From Corallococcus sp. AS-1-6 (GTDB taxonomy: Bacteria > Myxococcota > Myxococcia > Myxococcales > Myxococcaceae), in the NCBI RefSeq assembly GCF_020037015.1, contig NZ_JAIQDE010000045.1:1-57488 (forward strand): a DNA stretch of 57,488 bases, given 5' to 3'. This document shows positions 43,306 through 51,898 of this stretch, piece by piece. The notes beneath the pieces were generated by a model. That model made no database searches and was not told the DNA's origin. It saw nothing but the letters and a program-made list of their open reading frames with translations. Each line of letters opens with the position of its first letter. Position 1 is the first letter of the stretch. The position numbers and the translations under genes are program-made.

Positions 43306-44075
43306 GTGAAGCACCGCTCGTCCGGTACGAAGTCTCTCGTGGCGTCGCGACCCTGACGCTCGACTCGCCGCGCAACCGCAACGCGCTGTCGCGGGCGCTC
43401 GTCACGCAGTTGATGGAGCGGCTGAACGCCGTGGGCTCCGACCCGGGCGTGCGCGCGGTCGTGCTCGCGGCCACGGGGCCGGCGTTCTGCGCGGGGGCGG
43501 ACCTGTCGGAGATGGCGGACGGAGGCGCCGCGAAGGCGCCGGCCGTGCTGCTCGACGTGCTGCGCACGATCGTGACGCTGCCCCAGCCTGTCGTGGCGAA
43601 GGTCGCCGGGCAGGTGAGGGCGGGCGGCATCGGCATCGTGGGCGCGTGCGACGTGGCGGTCGTCGCGGAGTCCGTGAAGTTCGCCTTCACGGAGGCGCGC
43701 ATCGGCGTGACGCCCGCGGTCATCTCCCTCACCACGCTGCCGCACCTGACCAGCCGGGCGGCGAGCCGCTACTTCCTCACCGGTGAGGCCTTCGACGCGA
43801 CCGAGGCCGCGCGCATCGGGCTCATCACCTCCGCGGTGCCGGACGCGTCGCTGGAGGGCGCCGTCGAGCAGGTCCTGGAGACGTTCCGGGTGTCGTCTCC
43901 GCAGGGCCTGCGTGAGACGAAGCAACTGGTGTCCGCCGGGCTGCGCGCGCGCATCGACTCCGGGGGCGCCGAGATGGTCGCGCTCTCCGGCCGGCTGTTC
44001 GCTTCCGAGGAGGCCCAGGAGGGGATGCTCGCCTTCCTGGAGCGCCGGCCTCCCGCGTGGGCCGCGCCGAAATAG
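43302..44075 (+). CDS. Enoyl-CoA hydratase (isohexenylglutaconyl/methylglutaconyl type)
   Basis: A 257-residue crotonase-fold enzyme expected to hydrate the carboxylated enoyl-CoA made by the preceding carboxylase (AtuE or LiuC role). Oxyanion-hole motifs AFCAGADLSEM and VRAGGIGIVGACD are present. Only one of the two classical glutamates is obvious (FTEARIGVTP); the other position reads GGIGIVG, as in several methylglutaconyl-type hydratases. The ATG overlaps the carboxylase alpha stop by four bases (ATGA), with AAGGAGG ahead. Confidence 0.88.
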   Translation: MSEAPLVRYEVSRGVATLTLDSPRNRNALSRALVTQLMERLNAVGSDPGVRAVVLAATGPAFCAGADLSEMADGGAAKAPAVLLDVLRTIVTLPQPVVAKVAGQVRAGGIGIVGACDVAVVAESVKFAFTEARIGVTPAVISLTTLPHLTSRAASRYFLTGEAFDATEAARIGLITSAVPDASLEGAVEQVLETFRVSSPQGLRETKQLVSAGLRARIDSGGAEMVALSGRLFASEEAQEGMLAFLERRPPAWAAPK

Positions 44076-44130
44076 GCTGCGGGGGTAGCTGGTTCGACCC
44101 GACGCCCGAACGGGCGGAATGGAGCACATG

Positions 44131-45741
44131 ATGACCGCGATCCAGGCACCCCGGTCCCCGCGCATCAGCCGCGTCTCGCTGGGAGACATCGTCCACCGGT
44201 CGGCGTTGCGCTGGCCGGAGCGGACGGCGCTCGTCGATGGGGACCTCGAGTTCTCCTACGCGGAGCTCGACCGGCGCTCGAACGCGTTCGCGCATTACCT
44301 GCTCGCGCAGGGGCTGCCCCAGGGCGCGCGCATCGCGATGCTCTGCGGCAACTCGGCGCAGATGCTTACCGCGTTCGTGGGCATCTACAAGTCGGGGTTC
44401 GTCTGGGTGCCCATCAACACCGGCCTCTCCGTGGAGGCGGTCCGGTACATCCTCGAACACGCCGAGGCGACGCACGCCGTCGTCGACGCCGAGCTCCTCG
44501 CGAAGCCCGGCCTGCGGGCGATGCTCGACGCGCTGGGCACCCGCGTCATCGTCTGCGTGCCGGAGGGACAGGCGGCGCCGGGCGGGGACACGGTCGCCTT
44601 CCTGGACACGCTCAAGGGGCAGCACGGCACGCTGCCGGACGTGGACATCCAGAGCGGCCAGTTGGCGCAGATCATGTACACCAGCGGCACCACCGGCCAG
44701 CAGAAGGGCGTCATGCACTCGCATGCGTCGGTGCAGGCGGCGCTGAGCGGGAACCTGTTCGAGCTGGGCATGCGCCCGTCGGACTCCACCATCTGCGTGC
44801 TCCCGATGTTCCACTGCGCGCAGCACGCCATCGTGATGACGTTCCTGCTGGCCGGGGCGACCATCGTCGTGCGGCGGGCGTTCGACCCGGGCGCGATGCT
44901 CGCGACCGTCGAGCAGCGCGGCATCACGTTCCTGATGGGCCTGCCGGTGATGTACGGCGCGATGCTGGCGCACCCGGCGCGGCCGGCCACGAAGCTGTCC
45001 AGTCTGCGCCTGTGCCTCTACGTGATGGCGCCCATGGCGCGCACGATGCTCGTGGAGCTCATCGAGCACTTCTGCCCGGGCGGCTTCGCGCTCGCGTCAG
45101 GGCAGACGGAGATGTACCCGGCGACGACGATGTTCAAGCCGGAGCAGCAGCTCAAGCGGTTCGGCTCGTACTGGGGCGACTCGGTGGTGACGAACGAGAC
45201 GGCCATCATGGACGACGAGGGCCGGCTGCTCGGACGCGGCGAGGTGGGGGAGATCGTCCACCGCGGACCGAACGTGATGCTCGGCTACTACAAGGACCCG
45301 GAGGCCACCGCGAAGGCGAGCGCCTTCGGCTGGCACCACACCGGCGACCTGGGCATGTTCGACGCGGACGGCCAGCTCCTCTTCGTGGACCGCAAGAAGG
45401 ACATGATCAAGACGGGCGGAGAGAACGTCCCGTCCATCAAGGTCGAGGAGGTCCTCCTGCGTCACCCGGCCGTGCTCCAGGTCGCGGTGGTGGGCCTGCC
45501 GCACGCGCGCTGGACGGAGGCGGTGACAGGCTTCGTCGTGCTCAAGCCCGGCGCCTCCGCGACGGAGGCGGAGATCAACGCCCACTGCCGCCAGCACCTG
45601 GGTGGGTTCGAGGTGCCCAAGGCCATCGTCCTGCTCCAGGCCATGCCGCAGACCAGCACCGGCAAGGCCCAGAAGTTCGTGCTCCGGCAGCAGTTCGCCA
45701 CGCATTACGACGAGGGCCGTGGCGACCGCGAGATCGCCTGA
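44131..45741 (+). CDS. AMP-dependent acyl-CoA synthetase (AtuH-like)
   Basis: A 536-residue ANL-family ligase that activates a carboxylic acid to its CoA ester via an acyl-AMP. Motifs are MYTSGTTGQQKGVMHSH (P-loop), GEIVHRGPNVMLGYYKDPEA, HHTGDLGMFDADGQL, KDMIKTGGENVPSIKVEEVL and the C-terminal lysine in TSTGKAQKF. Of three nearby ATGs (44119, 44128, 44131) the last is best placed, with GGAG ending six bases upstream. In the atu scheme it would load citronellate or geranate onto CoA. It is the last gene of the run. Confidence 0.9.
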   Translation: MTAIQAPRSPRISRVSLGDIVHRSALRWPERTALVDGDLEFSYAELDRRSNAFAHYLLAQGLPQGARIAMLCGNSAQMLTAFVGIYKSGFVWVPINTGLSVEAVRYILEHAEATHAVVDAELLAKPGLRAMLDALGTRVIVCVPEGQAAPGGDTVAFLDTLKGQHGTLPDVDIQSGQLAQIMYTSGTTGQQKGVMHSHASVQAALSGNLFELGMRPSDSTICVLPMFHCAQHAIVMTFLLAGATIVVRRAFDPGAMLATVEQRGITFLMGLPVMYGAMLAHPARPATKLSSLRLCLYVMAPMARTMLVELIEHFCPGGFALASGQTEMYPATTMFKPEQQLKRFGSYWGDSVVTNETAIMDDEGRLLGRGEVGEIVHRGPNVMLGYYKDPEATAKASAFGWHHTGDLGMFDADGQLLFVDRKKDMIKTGGENVPSIKVEEVLLRHPAVLQVAVVGLPHARWTEAVTGFVVLKPGASATEAEINAHCRQHLGGFEVPKAIVLLQAMPQTSTGKAQKFVLRQQFATHYDEGRGDREIA

Positions 45742-45747
45742 GTCCGC

Positions 45748-47175
45748 CTACCGTCCGCCCAGGAGGCCGAAGGGCTTCCACTCCAGGATCTTCAGGTCGA
45801 ACCCCGCCTGTCGTTTCCCGGCGATCCAATCCTCGAGGGCGCTCAGCGCGGAGGCCTCGTCATCGAAGCGCTGGCGCTCGCCGTCGCGGGTGACCAGCGT
45901 GGTGCCGTCCACGATGGCTGACGTGTACTCCGTCTTGGGACCTCCGTAGTTCGCGAGCTCGCGCTCGAGCGGACCCCGGCCGGGGACCCCGGACGTGACG
46001 CGCAGGAAGTCTCCCTCGTAGCGGGCCTCCAGCCGCCTCACCTCCCGTGCGGCGGCGTCGGGCGTCTCGAAGGCGAAGCGGAACGTGCGCATCGACCCGT
46101 TGTTGTAGCCCGCGTGCAACTGCACGACGGCGCCGAAGCGTTCAATCTCCAGGAACAGGTCGCCCCGCTTGCGCCAGAACGTGACGCGCTCGGAGGCCCG
46201 CTGCTTCACGTCGAGCTCCGGGGGCGGCTCCTTCCCGAGGAACTGCTCCCCGTCGAAGATCTGCAGCGGCAGGCTCCCCGGGCGCATCAGCCACACCTCG
46301 CCTGTCTTGCGCTGCGCGTAGACGACGTCCTTCGCGCGCGCGTTCTCCGACGCCCGGGCCGCGATGCCTTCGATGTCCAGGCCCTGGAGCTCCTCGGCCG
46401 TGGGCGCATCCGGCTCGCGGACCCGCGGGGGCTGGAGCGTGTCGGTGAAGACGGGCTGGCCCTTCTGGATGCGCTCGAACAGGGCGTCGTGGTGCAGCTC
46501 ACCCAGGTCGACGTCCCACAGCTCCGGGAGGAGGAAGGTGGACGCGAGCGAGGCGGCCTTGTCGCCGGAGCGGCCGTTCTTCAGATGGTGCTCGGCGTGG
46601 ACCTCGCCGTAGCAGGCGACGTCGTGATCATTCTCGTCGAGGAAGCGCGTGGTGAGGTCGCCGGCCACGACGAGGCTGTCGTCGTTGTAGATGCCCTGGA
46701 TGACGTCCCGGACCACGAGGTCGCCGAGCACCAGGAAGTTCCCCGACGTCTGGAGTCCCCACGCCGAGCAACGGCCCACGACCACGACCGTCGAGTCCGG
46801 CCCGCAGTCCTCCAGCACGCCCGCCACCTCCAGGTCCCCGAGGACGACGAGGGGCGCGGTGACCCGCAGCGAGCCGGCGGCCCTCGCGTTGCCCGTGATG
46901 ACCCGGGCCTCGGAGACGGTCCCTTCGAGCACCGCGTCCTCGGGCGCCAGCAGCTCACGCATGACCAGGGCCGCGAAGCCGATGGGCGACAGGGGGCCGG
47001 GACACAGCGCCTTCGCGACCTGCGCTGGCGACCGCTGCGCGCTCTTGCGGAAGACACCGGCGAGGTCCGGGACCGAAGGCTCACCGTGATGGGAGAGCGC
47101 TTCGAGGACGGCGCCTTCGAGCCGGGCGCGCACGGCCACCGCGCGCGGGACGAATTCATTCTGGGACAGGATCAT
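45748..47175 (-). CDS. Beta-solenoid-like protein, function unknown
   Basis: A 475-residue cytosolic protein without signal peptide. Residues about 80-200 have short repeats rich in V, L, G and D (VVLGDLEVAGVLEDCGPDST, FLVLGDLVVRDVIQGIYNDD, SLVVAGDLTTRF), each about 17-25 residues, as in right-handed beta-solenoids and bactofilin-like polymerising folds. The C-terminal 150 residues have FWRKRGDLFLEIERFGAVVQ and an A-A-R-E-V-R-R-L-E-A helix, somewhat like a WGR-type domain; this is a guess. It is divergent from the next gene. Confidence 0.8.
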   Translation of the reverse strand: MILSQNEFVPRAVAVRARLEGAVLEALSHHGEPSVPDLAGVFRKSAQRSPAQVAKALCPGPLSPIGFAALVMRELLAPEDAVLEGTVSEARVITGNARAAGSLRVTAPLVVLGDLEVAGVLEDCGPDSTVVVVGRCSAWGLQTSGNFLVLGDLVVRDVIQGIYNDDSLVVAGDLTTRFLDENDHDVACYGEVHAEHHLKNGRSGDKAASLASTFLLPELWDVDLGELHHDALFERIQKGQPVFTDTLQPPRVREPDAPTAEELQGLDIEGIAARASENARAKDVVYAQRKTGEVWLMRPGSLPLQIFDGEQFLGKEPPPELDVKQRASERVTFWRKRGDLFLEIERFGAVVQLHAGYNNGSMRTFRFAFETPDAAAREVRRLEARYEGDFLRVTSGVPGRGPLERELANYGGPKTEYTSAIVDGTTLVTRDGERQRFDDEASALSALEDWIAGKRQAGFDLKILEWKPFGLLGGR

Positions 47176-47328
47176 GGGCGCGCATGCTACCCACGCGCCG
47201 CGCCGGAGGAAGCGCGAGGAGTTTTCCGGGGAGCCCTCGCGACAAGGCGTGGCGGTGCACGGCCGCTGCTGTTTTCATACGGGTCCCCGGCCGCTTAAAG
47301 GTCGCGAGGGGCGCTTCGAGGTGGGGTG

Positions 47329-47865
47329 ATGAGCAAGGATGCGATGATCATGGCGTTGGTGGCGGCGAGCTGGGCCCTGACGCTGCTCGGGATTGGCGCG
47401 CTCGTCGCGTACTTTGCCCGCCGGGTATGGAAGCAGTCCCAGGTCCGTCAACACGGGCTGCCGGGCGAGGCCACGGTGCGGAGGTTCACGCCCACGCGGA
47501 TGTACATCAACCGCAGGCAGATCTTCGAGTTCGTGCTCGAGGTGCGGCTGCCCGGTCAGGCGCCGTACCCGGTGTCGTTGAGCAGCACGATACAAGACTG
47601 GAACGTGCAGGTGATGGACGTGGGGCTGCGGCTCAAGGTCAAGGTCGACCCGAAGGATCCACAGCGCGTCGTCGTCCTGGGGCCGGTCGTCGAGCAGGAC
47701 CTGACCGGGTTCCTCCTCCAGGGAATGGGCGCGATGACGAAGGGACCGCCGGCGCAGGGTGACCCCGTGAAGGCCCTGGCGGACCTCCAGCGGATGGCCG
47801 ACGCGGGCCTCGTCTCGGAGGAGGAGTTCGCGAGGAAGCGGGCGGAGATCCTAGGCCGGCTCTGA
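47329..47865 (+). CDS. Membrane protein with C-terminal SHOCT motif
   Basis: A 178-residue protein with one N-terminal transmembrane segment (AALVAASWALTLLGIGALVA-type, residues 6-29), a beta-rich middle domain (PGEATVRRFTPTRMYINRRQ, FEFVLEVRLPGQAPYPVSL) and a C-terminal SHOCT helix pair (ALADLQRMADAGLVSEEEFA then RKRAEILGRL). ATG 47329 is chosen over GTG 47326; GAGGTGGGG lies upstream. SHOCT motifs are short oligomerisation or binding elements. Function unknown. Confidence 0.85.
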   Translation: MSKDAMIMALVAASWALTLLGIGALVAYFARRVWKQSQVRQHGLPGEATVRRFTPTRMYINRRQIFEFVLEVRLPGQAPYPVSLSSTIQDWNVQVMDVGLRLKVKVDPKDPQRVVVLGPVVEQDLTGFLLQGMGAMTKGPPAQGDPVKALADLQRMADAGLVSEEEFARKRAEILGRL

Positions 47866-47931
47866 GCAGGCCCCGGCGTGACTGGAACGGCCGGGCCCAC
47901 GACGGGGGCCCGGCCGCGATTCACCCGCCGC

Positions 47932-48132
47932 CTACTGGCAGATGGTCTCGGGCGAACACACGCACTGCCCACCGCCCACGCCGGCACACTGGCGGAAGCA
48001 CGAGCAGTCTTCGTTCATGCAGAGGTTGGAGCAGAGGCCAATGGCCTCCGAGTTGGTGGGCATCAGCGCCCCGACGGCGCCACCGGCCACGACGCCCAGC
48101 ATGAACACGAACTTCGCGATTCCCTTGCGCAT
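47932..48132 (-). CDS. Small secreted eight-cysteine peptide
   Basis: A 66-residue precursor. Residues 1-31 (MRKGIAKFVFMLGVVAGGAV then GALMPTNSEA) form a Sec signal with a plausible cut after NSEA. The mature part of about 35 residues has eight cysteines spaced C-x3-C-x4-C-x-C-x3-C-x7-C-x-C-x5-C, consistent with four disulfides. ATG 48132 has GGGAGGT upstream. There is no lipobox. It is divergent from the helicase gene. I cannot name the family; a structural, toxin-like or signalling role is possible. Confidence 0.8.
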   Translation of the reverse strand: MRKGIAKFVFMLGVVAGGAVGALMPTNSEAIGLCSNLCMNEDCSCFRQCAGVGGGQCVCSPETICQ

Positions 48133-48246
48133 GTACGACCTCCCGGGTTGAACAGCCGGACGCATTCTAGTCCGGCCCGCGTCCTTCCGGGCTCGCCGGT
48201 TTGAATTGCTTCCACTGGCCGTCCCTCGTGCGTATCACTGGCCTTC

Positions 48247-50913
48247 GTGCGCACGCCCACCGACCGCTTCCTGCCGCCCCGCACCGACGCTTCCCCCTCC
48301 ACGGCGCCCCAGCGCGGGCGGGTGGTGGTCATCGCGCCCACGCGGGCCGCGTGCGAGACCATCGAGCTGGCGCTCGGGCTGGAGCTGCGCACGCACCTGG
48401 AGGAGCACCACGGCGAGCGGCTCCATGCGCTGGCGCGGAGCGGGCAGGGGTTCGGCATCGTCGCGGGCACCGGCACGGGCAAGACGCTGGCCATCCGCCC
48501 CATCGCGGAGGTGCTCACGGGCCAGCGGCCCCTGCGGGTGGCGGTGGTCAACCGGGAGCGGGAGGCCACCGCGGAGACGCCGCTCGCGGACGTGGCCATC
48601 GTCACCACCGGCATCGCGCGGCGCTGGTTCCAGGGCGGCGTCATCCGGCGCGAGGACACGCTCATCGTGGATGAAATCCACCAGACCTCCGCGGAGCTGG
48701 AGCTGTGCCTGGCGCTGGGCAAGCGCGTGGGCTGCCGCTTCATCTGGCTGTCCGCCACGGTGGACCCGGCCTTCTACGCGCGCTACCTGGACAGCGCGGA
48801 CGTGCTCCAGGTGTCCACCTTCGACCCGGGCAAGGCGGCGACGGTGGAGGTGGAGCGCCGGCAGCCGCTGTCCTTCCTCGACGACGCCTTCCTGCGGGAC
48901 GTGCAGCGGCGGGGGCGAGGCGTGGGCGTGTTCCTGGCCACGCGCGCGGGCGTGGAGGAGGTCGCGGCCCGCGTGCGCGCGAACGCGCCGGAGGTGCACG
49001 CGGCGCACTACCACGGCGGCGAGCCGCTGCGCGCCATCCGCCCCTTCCTGGACGGCACGGCGCCCCGGCCCTTCGTGCTCGCGATGACGGCGGCGGGGCA
49101 GAGCGCGCTCAACGTGCCCGGACTGGACACCGTCGTCATCGACGACCTGCGCTTCTCCAACGTGGTGGAGGGCGGCCGCAACGTGCTCACGCGCGTGCAC
49201 CTGGGCAACAACGAGCTCTTGCAGATGGCGGGGCGCGTGCACGGGCGGGTGGCGGGCGGGCGCGTCTTCATCCTCAGCGACCGGCCCATCCACTTCGCCT
49301 CGCTGCGGCCCACCGAGCCGGAGTTCCAGCTCGCGGGCGAACCGGAGCGGGTGGCGCTCACCGCGGCGGCGCTGGGCGTGCGGGCGGATGAGCTGGACCT
49401 GCCCGTGCCGTTGGACCGCGTCGCCTACCGCCGGGCGCTCGCGAAGCTGGAGGCGCGCGGCATCGTGGACGCGGACGGGCGGCTGTCCGACTACGGCCGC
49501 GCGGTGGAGGCCCTGCCCGTGGAGCGCCCGTGGGCGGAGCTCATCGTCAACGCGGAGGACGCGCTCCTGCCGTTCCTCGCGGTGTGCAGCGCGGTGGAGT
49601 CCCTGCACCGGATGACGCGCGAGGAGCGGAACCTGGAGGAGGCGCTCGTCCCCGGCAGCGACCACCTGACCGCGTACAACCTGTACGCCGAGGCCTTCCG
49701 CGTGGCGGGCACGGTGGGGGAGGTGCAGGGGCTGCCGCGCCACGTCTTCGACCCGGAGAAGCTCGCGGCGTGGGCCGAGGCGCGCGGGGTGCTGGTGAAG
49801 GCCCTGGAGGACGCGGCGCTCGCGATGGCGAGCGTGTACCGGAGCGTGGGGCTGGCGCTGCCCTCGCGCATGCCCTTCGCGAACTCCGGCGTCTACCAGC
49901 GCTTCTGCGACCTGCTCGCGCGCCTCATGCCCTTCGACCTGGTCATCGACGAGCGCACGGCCTGGGGCGAGCTCGCGCGCGTGTCGAAGACGAGCGTCTG
50001 CGGCAACCTGGGCGCGGTGGTGGGCTCGCTGCGCTACTTCGCCGACCGCAACGGTGAGTCACAGGCCGCCATCGAAGGTACGCAACTGCCCCAGGCGCTG
50101 CTGCGCCGCCATGCCCGGCGTCACTCGGCGGCGCCCGCGTACGACGCGCGCTTCCGCTCGGTCGTGCTCGTCACGCGGCTGGAGTTCTTCGGCTTCGCGC
50201 TGGAGCAGGAAGTGGAAGTCCTGCGCGCCTGGGGACCGGAGCTCGCCAGGGCGGCACGGCACGCGCTCGCGGAGGCGCTGGCGCGGGGCGAAGCGCCGCA
50301 TCCCGCGGTGGACCGGCACCGGGTCGCCATCGCCGAGGTCCGCGAGCTGTGGCGGCGCTCGGGCGGCATCACCGCGCCGCTGGGAGAACCGGAGCTCACC
50401 GCGCTCTACGAGGCGCAGCTCGAGGGGGTGGACAGCCTCGACGACTTCCGGGCGCGCCCGCTGCGGCTGGACCTGGACGCACTCGTTCCGCCCGCGACGC
50501 GGCGGGCCCTCCTGGCGCTCCCGGACACGGTGGAGGTCCGCGACCAGGCGGTGCCGCTCGAATACGACGTGGAGGAGCTGTCGGACGGGGCTCCGCGGGG
50601 CGTGGTGCGCTTGCACCTGCCGGAGAAGCTCGCCCGCACGTTGGTGGAGGAGGAGCTGCCGCTGTTGGATCGCCCCCAGCGCTTCAGCGTGGCCCGGGGC
50701 CGGCGGGGAGTGCTCCAGGCCCGGTCGCTCCTCGAGCTCCAGGACCGGCTCGACCAGCCCTGGATGCCGGACGAGATCGCCGAGGCCACCCGCGAGCGTC
50801 CGCCCCCGGTGCAGGAGCGCGAACGCGGCGCCCCCAGGCCTGGGGGCCACCGGGGCCACCACGGCAAGCCGCCCAGGAACGGAGGACCGCGAGGAGGCAG
50901 GCGGCGGCGCTGA
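48247..50913 (+). CDS. DEAH-box helicase with RG-rich tail
   Basis: An 888-residue superfamily-2 helicase. Walker A is GTGTGKT (74-80), motif II is DEIH (142-145), motif III is SAT (in IWLSATVDP) and motif VI is QMAGRVHGRVAGGR. The lengthy C-terminal part is helical and poorly conserved, as in HrpA/HrpB-like RNA helicases. The last 40 residues are Arg/Gly/Pro-rich (GGHRGHHGKPPRNGGPRGGR), a typical RNA-binding tail. GTG 48247 is the start. RNA helicase activity is inferred; DNA helicase is not excluded. Monocistronic. Confidence 0.88.
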   Translation: MRTPTDRFLPPRTDASPSTAPQRGRVVVIAPTRAACETIELALGLELRTHLEEHHGERLHALARSGQGFGIVAGTGTGKTLAIRPIAEVLTGQRPLRVAVVNREREATAETPLADVAIVTTGIARRWFQGGVIRREDTLIVDEIHQTSAELELCLALGKRVGCRFIWLSATVDPAFYARYLDSADVLQVSTFDPGKAATVEVERRQPLSFLDDAFLRDVQRRGRGVGVFLATRAGVEEVAARVRANAPEVHAAHYHGGEPLRAIRPFLDGTAPRPFVLAMTAAGQSALNVPGLDTVVIDDLRFSNVVEGGRNVLTRVHLGNNELLQMAGRVHGRVAGGRVFILSDRPIHFASLRPTEPEFQLAGEPERVALTAAALGVRADELDLPVPLDRVAYRRALAKLEARGIVDADGRLSDYGRAVEALPVERPWAELIVNAEDALLPFLAVCSAVESLHRMTREERNLEEALVPGSDHLTAYNLYAEAFRVAGTVGEVQGLPRHVFDPEKLAAWAEARGVLVKALEDAALAMASVYRSVGLALPSRMPFANSGVYQRFCDLLARLMPFDLVIDERTAWGELARVSKTSVCGNLGAVVGSLRYFADRNGESQAAIEGTQLPQALLRRHARRHSAAPAYDARFRSVVLVTRLEFFGFALEQEVEVLRAWGPELARAARHALAEALARGEAPHPAVDRHRVAIAEVRELWRRSGGITAPLGEPELTALYEAQLEGVDSLDDFRARPLRLDLDALVPPATRRALLALPDTVEVRDQAVPLEYDVEELSDGAPRGVVRLHLPEKLARTLVEEELPLLDRPQRFSVARGRRGVLQARSLLELQDRLDQPWMPDEIAEATRERPPPVQERERGAPRPGGHRGHHGKPPRNGGPRGGRRRR

Positions 50914-50958
50914 GGCGGCGGGCGCCGACGCTCGGAGGAGGGCCCCTGGGCCGTGGGT

Positions 50959-51831
50959 TCACCCCGAATGGCGATCCAGCCATCCCCGGAGGGCGCGGGC
51001 GATGTCCTCCGGCGCGTCTTCCGGCGCATGGTGCCCCGCGCGTCCCAACGGCACGATTTCGAGGGCCGGGAGGTTGGCTCGCGCCCACTCGATGATGCGC
51101 GGCGCGTTGAGCCCGGTGTCGCCGAACGTCAGCAGGAGCGCCGGCTTCGCGGACGGCTGCGCGAGCCACGCGTCGTAGCGTTCGATCGCCGCGGCGACGT
51201 CCGCGGGCTCGCCATCGATTGGGATCTCCCGGGGCCACTGGAGCACCGGGCGTCGCGACGCCGCGTCTGGATACGGGGCCTGGTAGATGGCCCGCTCCTC
51301 CTCCGTGAGGCCACGGTGGACGCCGTTCGCGAAGGACCTCTCCAGGAACGCGTTCTGTTCGAGCACGAGCCCCTCACCGACCCCCGGGGTGCGCAGGGCG
51401 CGGAACAGTTGCTCGCCCTGGGGAGGCCAGTCGCTCCAGTGCATGGGACGGAGGAACGTCTCGAACACGGCCACGCCGCGCACGCGGTCCGGATGCCGCC
51501 GTGCCCAATCCAGGGCCAGCACTCCGCCCCAGTCGTAGCCGACGAGCACGACGTCCCGCAGTCCGAGCGTGTCGAACCACGCGTCGAGGTACCTCGCGTG
51601 GTCCGCGAACCGGTACGGGAGGTCCGGCTTGCCCGAATCCCCCATGCCAATGAGGTCGGGCGCGAGGCAGCGTCCCCGGTCGGCGAGCCGCGGAATGACG
51701 TTGCGCCACACGTATGAGGACGTGGGGTTGCCGTGCAGGAACACGATGGGCGAGCCCGTCCCGGCCTCGCGGTAGGAGATGAAAGAGTCCAGGACGTGGA
51801 CCCGCCGAACCATGGGTGGAAATCCGTGCAT
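50959..51831 (-). CDS. Haloalkane dehalogenase (HLD-II type)
   Basis: A 290-residue alpha/beta-hydrolase that should cleave carbon-halogen bonds of haloalkanes. The full pentad is visible: halide-binding Asn35 in HGNPTSSYVW, nucleophile Asp100 and halide-binding Trp101 in GYDWGG, acid Glu124 in FETFLRPM and His267 in GRAGHHAPED. The Glu position after strand 6 marks subfamily II (DhaA/LinB). LEQNAFLERS and the LTEEER...YQAPY cap region also match. Start is ATG 51831 or ATG 51813. It is divergent from a LysR regulator. Confidence 0.9.
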   Translation of the reverse strand: MHGFPPMVRRVHVLDSFISYREAGTGSPIVFLHGNPTSSYVWRNVIPRLADRGRCLAPDLIGMGDSGKPDLPYRFADHARYLDAWFDTLGLRDVVLVGYDWGGVLALDWARRHPDRVRGVAVFETFLRPMHWSDWPPQGEQLFRALRTPGVGEGLVLEQNAFLERSFANGVHRGLTEEERAIYQAPYPDAASRRPVLQWPREIPIDGEPADVAAAIERYDAWLAQPSAKPALLLTFGDTGLNAPRIIEWARANLPALEIVPLGRAGHHAPEDAPEDIARALRGWLDRHSG

Positions 51832-51876
51832 GCACCCATGATGGGGAAGGAGACACCTCGCTGGTAGTGATGGTTC

Positions 51877-51893
51877 GTGAGGTCTAGGCTCAC
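51877..51893. promoter_or_regulatory. Inverted repeat between dehalogenase and LysR genes
   Basis: GTGAG (51877-51881) and CTCAC (51889-51893) flank seven bases in the 67-base gap between the divergent genes, ending five bases before the lysR start. A LysR-type site would be expected here, although the exact T-N11-A spacing is not met. Confidence 0.35.
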
Positions 51894-51898
51894 CAGCC

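Noticed and set aside
48063-48758. Minus-strand frame of 231 codons over the helicase start
   Set aside because: It is antisense to the helicase P-loop region and has no motif of its own.
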